A stretch of DNA of 64,000 bases from Vanrija pseudolonga (lineage: Eukaryota > Basidiomycota > Tremellomycetes > Trichosporonales > Trichosporonaceae): NCBI RefSeq assembly GCF_020906515.1, contig NC_085850.1, positions 1,922,001 through 1,986,000 of the forward strand, written 5' to 3'. Positions 57,698-64,000 of this stretch are shown here, one piece after another. Position numbers and translations under genes: made by a program. Under the pieces are notes generated by a model. That model was given only the letters and a program-made list of their open reading frames with translations. It was not told where the DNA came from and made no database searches. Within the stretch, counting starts at the first letter, position 1, and each line of letters opens with the position of its first letter.

Positions 57698-58131
57698 TGT
57701 GGCGCTGATGGTCGCCCTCTGAGCTGACATCGCCACTCTTCATATGCTCCTTCTCTCCCCAGACAACGTTTCATGCCAAGAGAGCACAGCTATCGCCAAG
57801 TCCAGAGGTGCGTCGCTGGCGTCGTCATGAGTGCGTCTCCAGTGGGCAGTGTCTCAACGGTTGTTGGGTTCCACAGAGACGGGCGGGCATTTGGACCTCG
57901 GGACATCTCCGTCCCGCAATTAAGCTTTCGCCGCCACGAGTCCCCACCTCTCCACGGTGCCGTCATGGTGGGTCAGGCCGTGGGCGTATGGGTGTTTGTG
58001 TACTCGGATGCATATCGCAACGTTGTGCGTACTCGCTGCCACTACGACTCGAGTCTCTGCGCACTGTTCATCTGCAGTGTCCGTTTCACCCCCCGCCCTT
58101 CACTACCACCGTCTGTTCACTGTTCAGCACT
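57698..58131. promoter_or_regulatory. Upstream region of lectin gene B (434 bp)
   Basis: Contains CGTCAT at 57823-57828 and at 57961-57966; the second runs into GGTGGGTC, as in the element shared by the array. A CATATG core-like site lies near 57741. No gene is seen. Confidence 0.45.
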
Positions 58132-58747
58132 TCAGGTCCTCGGGGGGACCCTGTAGTCGAAGAGCTGGTTGCGGTTCCCAATGCCACAGGTCCACACCTG
58201 GAGCTGGTTACCGTTGTAGAAACCTCCATTGGTGGCGTCGAGGCAGAGGTCTAAAGGATCAGTCAGCTTGGTCATGGCCCTTCGCCGCCGCCGCCGCCGC
58301 CACTCACTGGTACCCTTGATCTTGAGGCTGTAGCCAACCCCGTAGACCGACACGCGCCTCCAAGTCTGCTGAGGGAGCCCATCGTAGCACTGCCAGATCT
58401 TGACCTTGCTCCCGTCTCCCGGGTTGGTGCCGGCGTCGAGGCAGAGCTCGTGGTGCGCCCAGGGGCTGATGGCTCCTACGTCTGTGGCGAAGGTGCGGTC
58501 CACGAACCATTTCTGGTTCTCGTTGTCATTGTAGCACTGCCAGCTTGCTCCGTTAGCACGCTATCCCGGCAGGCACAACGTACAGCTGGATCGGGGTCCC
58601 GTTCCCGTAGCTGCCGTCCTTCACATCGAGGCAGTAGTAGGGGGCATCGCGGCCGTTCGTGCCCTGGTACGCGTAGATCTGTCTCGCGTCGGCACGCACC
58701 GTGACGGCGAAGGTAAGGAGGCTGAGGATGATGGAGGCAGCGATCAT
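58132..58747 (-). CDS. Secreted ricin-type beta-trefoil lectin, array gene C
   Basis: Exons 58747..58584, 58543..58308 and 58250..58132 give about 172 residues; introns are 40 and 57 nt. The signal peptide is MIAASIILSLLTFAVTVRA. Repeats: YCLDVKDG...WQCY...NQKW, LCLDAGTN...WQCY...QQTW, LCLDATNG...WTCG...NQLF. All six paired cysteines are present. The second intron is stop-free and a multiple of three; it contains a GCC/GGC repeat and would read as a poly-Arg insert if retained. A TATAAG site lies 56-61 bp upstream of the start (58803-58808). The third repeat shares GGFYNGNQLQVW with gene F. Confidence 0.87.
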
Positions 58748-59517
58748 GTCGAGTCAGTTACTACTGAGGTTGAGTGCTCAGCGGCGGCCACACTCGGTTT
58801 CTCTTATAGCCACAAGTGCCATGCCTCACGTAGAGCATGTGTTCAGCTTGACGACGGCCTCATGAAGCCAAAGTTGTTTATGTCACGGGATGCTCGCACG
58901 AACAGCAGGTGGTGCCCGTTCTCGACATTGTCCCGCTTCCAAACCATCGCACGTTGAACGCCGCAGCAGGCAGCCGCAGAGCCTCGGATCACCAGGCCAA
59001 GAGAGACACGGTAACTTACTTTCACCCAGTGTCGTCATGGTGGGCTGGGATATGCGGCTCGCGGCTCGCTCCTCCGACCGAAGGAACGAGCTGCGCCACC
59101 ACGCCTCGGATGCCTCGATATAACTTGCCCGCACTGATAACGCTTGCTCCATAGTGCACTGCCCCGCTCATGTCACGAGGGCCCCATTGAATCACGAGCT
59201 CCCCACTGATGATCCACTTGCAAGCTAGCATTCCTCGTCGCCCAGTAGCATGCAGAGGGCATACGCCACCGCTGAGATGCTCTTGGCGTCACTGCACTTG
59301 GAACTGTGGGGACTTCATATCCAGTGTCGTCATGATGCCGTCATGCAGCTCCGTGGGCCCTTTTGTTGCAATGTGTGATACATGAACGAGTTTTCGCCTG
59401 ACAACCACTGGTGTTTTACCAGCTACTATATGCGCACATCGCTATTGTCCAGAGGGGTCATTAGGGGTCATTGTCCGTGATCATATGTATATCTGACGGA
59501 GATGTTGACTTGAACGC
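58748..59517. promoter_or_regulatory. Region between lectin genes C and D (770 bp)
   Basis: Upstream of C: the TATAAG site at 58803-58808, and CGTCAT at 59033-59038 followed by GGTGGGC. A second block at 59328-59360 (CGTCATGATGCCGTCAT then CCGTGGGCCC) closely resembles one at 60390-60425. The stretch 59417-59490, downstream of D, resembles 60483-60535, downstream of E (CTACTAT(A/G)TG, then CATTGTCCG). This suggests that a whole gene-plus-flank unit was duplicated. No gene is seen. Confidence 0.45.
59328..59360. repeat. Copy of the shared array element (two CGTCAT boxes plus GTGGGCCC)
   Basis: CGTCATGATGCCGTCATG followed by CCGTGGGCCCTTTT. It aligns by eye with 60390-60430. Two CGTCAT boxes 11 bp apart are kept here and 17 bp apart in the other copy. 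Confidence 0.55.
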
Positions 59518-60179
59518 TTACGCCGAGCCGGCCTGGAACTGCTGGTTGATGTTGTACTGGCCGCAGCTCCAGACCTGGAGCTCGTTGCCATTGGCCCAGT
59601 TGCCATCGGTGACGTCGAGGCAGAGCTCTGGGAAAGTCAGTTAGCGACGTCGGCGATCGTAACCAAGGTGTCTGCACGTACCAGCATTCTTGAGCTTGAG
59701 GTACTTGGAGAAACGGTCCCTCGAAACCTGCTCCCAAGCCTGCTGCGGAAGGCCATCGTAGCACTGCCACAGGTGCACGCGGCTGCCGTCCGTGGGGTTG
59801 CTGCCGGCGTCGAGACAAAGGTTCGTGTGGCCCACGGGACGAATGGTCGGGAGCTGCGAGAAGTCGAAGACCTGGTTGGGGTTGCCCGGGTACGACTGCC
59901 AGCTACAGGGGTGGCGCGTAAGCCAACGCCGGACGCGGGGTAGTCAACCAACACCTACAGCTGGAGCGGGGTGCCGTTGGCAAAGTTGCCGTCCTTGACG
60001 TCGACGACGAACGTCTGGGGCTTGGGGCTGTAAGGGTTCAGGCCGGCGAAGATCTTGAAGTTGCTGGGGGCACCAGCGCGCTCCTCGACGAGCTGAGCAG
60101 GGGTGGCGGGGGCCGCAGGGGCCGCGAGGACCATCGTCGAAGCGAGGAGGGTGAGGAGGGCCGTGGTGATGAAGACCAT
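59518..60179 (-). CDS. Secreted ricin-type beta-trefoil lectin, array gene D
   Basis: Exons 60179..59959, 59902..59682 and 59627..59518 give about 183 residues; introns are 56 and 54 nt. The signal peptide (MVFITTALLTLLASTMVLAAP) is followed by a short pro-region ending EERAGAP, a motif shared with E and F. Repeats: FVVDVKDG...WQSY...NQVF, LCLDAGSN...WQCY...QQAW, LCLDVTDG...WSCG...NQQF. Both cysteines of the first repeat are lost. A TATAAAAG box lies at 60297-60304. It is closest to gene E in repeat sequence (RPVGHTNLCLD and RPHGDNTLCLD). Confidence 0.88.
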
Positions 60180-60296
60180 TGTTACAAGTAGATTATATAG
60201 TGATGGGGTTCAGCTACGTACCAGGTTGTCGAGGTGAGGTGAGATGGGATAGTGTTTGTCGACCGGGAGCCCCCCAAACCCCCCTCGAACTCCCAT

Positions 60297-60304
60297 CTTT
60301 TATA
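60297..60304 (-). promoter_or_regulatory. TATA box of lectin gene D
   Basis: TATAAAAG on the minus strand, about 118 bp before the start codon. Gene E has a TATAAG site at a matching distance (61320-61325). Confidence 0.6.
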
Positions 60305-60389
60305 GGGCGTTTCGAGAGGAGACGAAACAAACACGCAAACAGGGGGCAGCAACACTTGGCGGCAAAATCCTGACCTAAGTCGTTAGTGT

Positions 60390-60430
60390 CGTCATTGCCA
60401 GGATGCCGTCATCCTTTTCCGCGGGTCCCT
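60390..60430. repeat. Copy of the shared array element upstream of gene D
   Basis: CGTCATTGCCAGGATGCCGTCAT then CCGCGGGTCCCTTT in order (given in parts). It aligns by eye with 59328-59360, and its 3' part with 56871-56880 and 61443-61452. Confidence 0.5.
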
Positions 60431-60542
60431 TTCACAAATAAATACATTCACAAGGAAACGCGTCCGACTTCTGACTTGATCTAGCTACTATGTGTATATC
60501 ACAAAATGTCCATAGAGCCATTGTCCGAGAATATAGGCATGC

Positions 60543-61204
60543 TTACTGGGCAAGGGGGACCTGCCAGCGCTGGTTGGGGCTGTAGTCGCCGCTGTAGTCG
60601 TAGCAGGTCCAAACCTGGAGCTCGGTGCCGTCGGCGAAGTTGCCGTCGGTAACGTCGAGGCAGAGGTCTGGGTGGGTCAGTTGGAGCTGGAAGATACCAC
60701 CAAGGTGGGTAGCAGCAGGACATGGACGTACCCCAGTCCCTGAGCTTGAGGAGGGAGAAGCCGTCCTTGTTGATGGTGGTCCAAGCTTGCTGGGTGAGGC
60801 CGTCGTAGCACTGCCAGAGGTGGACACGGCTGCCGTCGGCGGGGTGTTCACCGGCGTCGAGGCAGAGGGTGTTGTCGCCGTGCGGGCGGATCGTGGGGAG
60901 CGTGCCAAGGTCGAAGACCTGGTTGTCGTTGCCGGGGAACGACTCCCAGCTGCAGAGACGTGTTAGCTATCGCCTAGCAGTCCAGACCGCGGCGGCAAGC
61001 TTACATCTGGAGAGGGGTGCCGTTGGCGAGGACGCCGTCGGTGACATCGACAACGTAAGTGGTGTCGCCACCAGGGTTGTTGCCGTCCTGGCCGGCGACG
61101 ATGTTGTAGAGGGTGGGGGCACCAGCGCGCTTAATGGGCTGGACAGGAGCCGCGAGGGCGGTCGAGGCGAGGACAGCGAGGATGGCAGTAGTGAAGAAGG
61201 ACAT
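60543..61204 (-). CDS. Secreted ricin-type beta-trefoil lectin, array gene E
   Basis: Exons 61204..61005, 60949..60732 and 60667..60543 give about 180 residues; introns are 55 and 64 nt. The signal peptide (MSFFTTAILAVLASTALAAP) is followed by VQPIKRAGAP, with a Kex2-type Lys-Arg before AGAP. Repeats: YVVDVTDG...WESF...NQVF, LCLDAGEH...WQCY...QQAW, LCLDVTDG...WTCY...NQRW. Both cysteines of the first repeat are missing, as in D. The DWD junction at intron 2 keeps phase 1. The third repeat carries a longer loop (YDYSGDYSP). Confidence 0.88.
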
Positions 61205-63208
61205 TATTGCTGTTGTTTAGATTATTGTCTCGGTGGTTAGCGCTTGCTTTCACTGCTGTCGGGAGTCGAGAGGCGAGGAGTTGTCGGTTGATGTTCATCG
61301 AGAGCTCCTCGACACCCTCCTTATATGTCTTTCGGAGCGTCGACGAAACAGACATGAGCGACGGTACCGGCAACTGGCAACAGCGACCTCCTCGCCAGTG
61401 TCGGCATCGTGTGTGGTGCGCCGTCGTCACCAGTCCCGTGCGTGGTGGGCCTTGGATACTGACCGCGTGCACGGTGTGCGCGGCGTATGCAGCGGCGCAA
61501 TGTCTACCGACCGAAGGCTTCGCATCTTCTGACCGAGACAGTGCAGGGCAGTGCTGCATTGCGCGCATGGCAGTGGTGCGCGTAGACCAGGACCCAGCGT
61601 GCACAAGCTTCGGACTGAATGGCTACGTTGCGGCGAAAGAAGGGATACGTCAAGATGCTAAAGGATTATGACGCAGGGCAGGACCAGGGTTTGGCACGTT
61701 TGAGACTGCGCTTAGCGCGCAAGCCCACAGGCGGAGCCGCGGCATGTGGATACAAGCTTGTCATTGTTTGTGCTCTCCTCCCCTCTCCTGCGTCGTTACA
61801 GGGAGCTGCGACCAGACCCAAGCGGAGCCGATGCTGGCGATGCTGTGCGTTAGTGGACTCCATCACAACGGTTGTCATATTGAATCGCAGCAGCGATGCA
61901 GTTGCAGTTGGGGTCAAGACAGGCACCGGCGGGGACCCGGGCCGTCACCACTCTGGAGACGGTTACGAGAGCTGTACATGAGGGCAACCGTGCGGTGTGC
62001 TTCTCATTTGTTGCGTTCTCGACCAGAGGCGGTGAGGGAGGTGGTCATGGAAACGGCCTGTGCGAGTGACTTGACAGTGACAAGATGGGTTACAGGTGGG
62101 TTCGTGACCCCAGAATGTGGCGCAACTAAGCTTCTATTTGAAACGGGCCTCCGGAACTCGTGGCCGGCACGGGACCCGGGGCCGCATTTGTTGTCGCACA
62201 AGTAGAGTAGGCTCAGTGCGCTTCCTCCAAGCGCTCCTCTCGTGGTCTGAAAGCATATTTGGCATGGCAGTGCCGGGCGCCGAACGGCAGTGGTACAGAC
62301 GTGGGAGAGGCTGCGGAACGGTGAAGCGTGGTTACACTCCTTCTGCGCTTTGAAACGCACGAGTGCAGGCAGTGTGCGCAACTGTCTCGGCGCCGGCTCG
62401 ACATTGCCTGTTGCCCGCGCGGCGCGGCACGGCGCGGCGTCCACGTCTGCTTCGGCGCGCAGAGCCTCCACCGGAGTAACAGTGCTCATCCTCCCTTGGT
62501 GACGGAGAACGATGGAATGCGCTTCGTTATCAGCCCAAGCACTCTTCCGAGTCGTCTGCCTGCCTAGCACTGCCTCGGCAGCGTCCGAGCGCGGCCAGAT
62601 GGCCGCAACATCGACCGCAGAGGCGCTCTCCACGGCATCCTTGAGACTGCTCCTCGTCGTCGTCCTCGTCGGTGCCGAGTTACCATTACTGAGACACCGC
62701 CGTGTGGCTGTTAATAGCACCGGTTATGGCGGGAAGACAGAAGAGCCATGCCATTGAGTCAGTAGAACGGGCAGAAGAGTGATGCCACCGAGGCATCGGT
62801 ACCTCGCCACACTGCCACCGACGACTTCGCACCGCGGTGGAGGTACCGATCCAGCGGTGCAGAGTGCAACCGATCAGACCGCCAATGGGGATCGCGGGGT
62901 CAATGGCCGCTGGCCGCTGCGATGATATCGCTGATATCGCCTTGGTCGTCGAGGAGACAAACCGGGTCCAGATCCGGGACATGGGGGACCGCTTGACGAC
63001 GATCTCAGCCCGGTTGTCCAGTCGCCCCACGACAGCGACGAAGCAAAGCTGGAGCCAGCAGCGCGACGCACGTTGTCACCACAGCAATGTACACTGCCCC
63101 TCGATGCTGAGATGGTGCCACGCCTTGGTTCTTTAGTACGCCTCGGCCGGAGCCACGCCACGGTCAGAAGTCTACAGTTGCATGCCAATTGCTCTATGCC
63201 CTCGGCGG
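61205..63208. other. Largest gap in the lectin array (2.0 kb), no supported gene
   Basis: The gene E promoter lies at its start: a TATAAG site at 61320-61325, and a diverged copy of the shared element (CGTCGTCAC near 61422, then GTGGGCCTTGGATAC) at 61420-61457. The rest, about 61650-63200, contains short open frames on both strands. I found no C-L-D or Q-x-W lectin motif in any frame that I read, so I see no fossil lectin. The purpose of this spacing is unknown. Confidence 0.4.
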
Positions 63209-63884
63209 TCACTGCTGAGGAGGGGTGAGAGGCTTGCCAGCCTGTTCCAGTGCGACGGATTTGAAGAGCTGGTTTGGTCCCTGGGTGCACTTCCACACTT
63301 GGAGCTGGTTGCCATTGTAGAATCCGCCGTCCGTGACGTCGAGGCAGAGGTCTGAGCGCGTTAGCCATTGTTCATGGGGCGCGATGCCGTCTTCCTCTGT
63401 CCAACACGCACCATAGTCCTTGAGCTTGAGGTAGTTGTACGGCCCCCACCTAGTCTGCACCCACTCCCAGTTTTGCTGTGGGAGGATGTTGGGGGAGGGG
63501 TTCCAGTAGTAGTACTGCCAGAAGTGGACCTTGGAGCCGTTTTGAGGGTTGAGGCCGGCGTCGAGAACGAACCACCAGCTCTTGGTGGAGTGGATTGCAC
63601 TTCCTGTTCCTTGAGTGAAGAGCTGGTTGTCGTTCGGGTACACGCATTCCCAGCTAAATAGTCGTCAGCAAGAGTGGGGCAACAGGCCAATGGACCACTA
63701 ACAGCTGAGCAGCCGTGCCGTTGGCCACGACACCATCGCGCAGGTCAAGACAGAAGTTGCCGCCGTTGATCGTCTGGAAGTGGCTGTAGATTTCGGGTGC
63801 GCCAGCACGCTCGACCGGCGCTGGTGCGGCAAGCGCGGTGGTAGCGGCCAGGAGGGAGATGATAGCAGTCTTGAGAGCGAACAT
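63209..63884 (-). CDS. Secreted ricin-type beta-trefoil lectin, array gene F
   Basis: Exons 63884..63703, 63653..63412 and 63351..63209 give about 188 residues; introns are 49 nt (GTTAGT donor) and 60 nt (stop-free, in frame). The signal peptide (MFALKTAIISLLAATTALAAP) is followed by APVERAGAP, as in D and E. Repeats: FCLDLRDG...WECV...NQLF, FVLDAGLN...WQYYY...QQNW, LCLDVTDG...WKCT...NQLF. Here the second repeat has lost its cysteine pair and has a longer loop (YYWNPSPNILP). The tail after the last repeat (EQAGKPLTPPQQ) is longer than in the others. TTAAGTACAC lies 45-54 bp upstream. Confidence 0.87.
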
Positions 63885-63928
63885 TGTTGTCGGTGGAAGT
63901 GGGCCGGCACAAGTCAGGCCGCCGCGCT

Positions 63929-63938
63929 TTAAGTACAC
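63929..63938 (-). promoter_or_regulatory. TTAAGTACAC core-promoter-like site of lectin gene F
   Basis: The same 10-mer occurs before gene A (56738-56747), again about 50-60 bp before the ATG. It replaces the TATAAG/TATAAAAG sites of C, D and E. Confidence 0.45.
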
Positions 63939-64000
63939 GCGGTGAGGAGGACGCGACGGCGCGAGTCTCGCATCCGCTCGATATCATTCGCTCTCCGACG

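Larger units (their letters stand above)
60180..60542. promoter_or_regulatory. Upstream region of lectin gene D
   Basis: Contains TATAAAAG on the minus strand (60297-60304) and the shared element at 60390-60430 (CGTCAT twice, then GCGGGTCCCTTT). The gene E 3' flank at 60483-60535 resembles that of gene D. Confidence 0.5.

Noticed and set aside
61650-63200. Possible degenerate seventh lectin in the widest gap of the array
   Set aside because: I found no C-L-D, W-Q-C or Q-x-W pattern on either strand there.
1-64000. Transposons, LTR or virus-like elements, CRISPR arrays
   Set aside because: No integrase, reverse transcriptase, transposase or capsid motifs, no terminal repeats around the gaps, and no spaced direct repeats of CRISPR type were seen.

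Overview
This window looks like nuclear DNA of a basidiomycete yeast, most likely a Tremellomycete of the Trichosporonales type (relatives such as Trichosporon, Apiotrichum or Vanrija). The lineage call is inference. It rests on GC-rich sequence, dense genes, many very short GT-AG introns (mostly 31-60 nt, often with a CTGAC/CTAAC-like branch site just before the acceptor), protein-coding UTRs of ordinary yeast length, and a SERCA-type Ca2+ pump, dynactin subunit and Whi5-like repressor typical of this group. I rebuilt exon structures by eye from splice signals, reading frame and family conservation; nearly all junctions close in phase. I saw no rRNA, tRNA, CRISPR, transposon or virus-like element.

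Left part (1-29.5 kb): mitochondrial initiation factor IF2; methylcrotonoyl-CoA carboxylase beta chain; a small secreted two-LysM protein; a six-finger CCCH RNA-binding-type protein; a short coiled-coil protein; a SERCA-type Ca2+-ATPase; the dynactin p62 subunit; a large disordered protein ending in a CUE-like helix bundle; a BTB-like protein with a striking Arg/Glu then His-rich leader; and a Whi5/Nrm1-like G1/S repressor. A ~2 kb stretch (10.5-12.6 kb) and a ~2.3 kb stretch (29.5-31.8 kb) hold no gene I can support.

Middle part (31.8-55.8 kb): a ten-exon AlkB-like dioxygenase with zinc-ribbon-like clusters; a Tgl2-type mitochondrial lipase sharing a 204-bp divergent promoter with APC5; a membrane-anchored SGNH hydrolase; the dynamin Vps1; a disordered protein with a SUMO-like fold; the cohesin acetyltransferase Eco1; fumarase, whose first intron carries a TATA box; and an MFS monocarboxylate-type transporter.

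Right part (56.1-63.9 kb): six paralogous genes for small secreted ricin-type beta-trefoil (QxW)3 lectins, all on the minus strand. They share exon structure, a repeated CGTCAT-containing upstream block, and a pattern of paired cysteine loss. This lectin array is the accessory region of the window and the best candidate for a little-described system, together with the LysM protein as a second secreted carbohydrate binder. The rest is a mostly conserved housekeeping neighbourhood.
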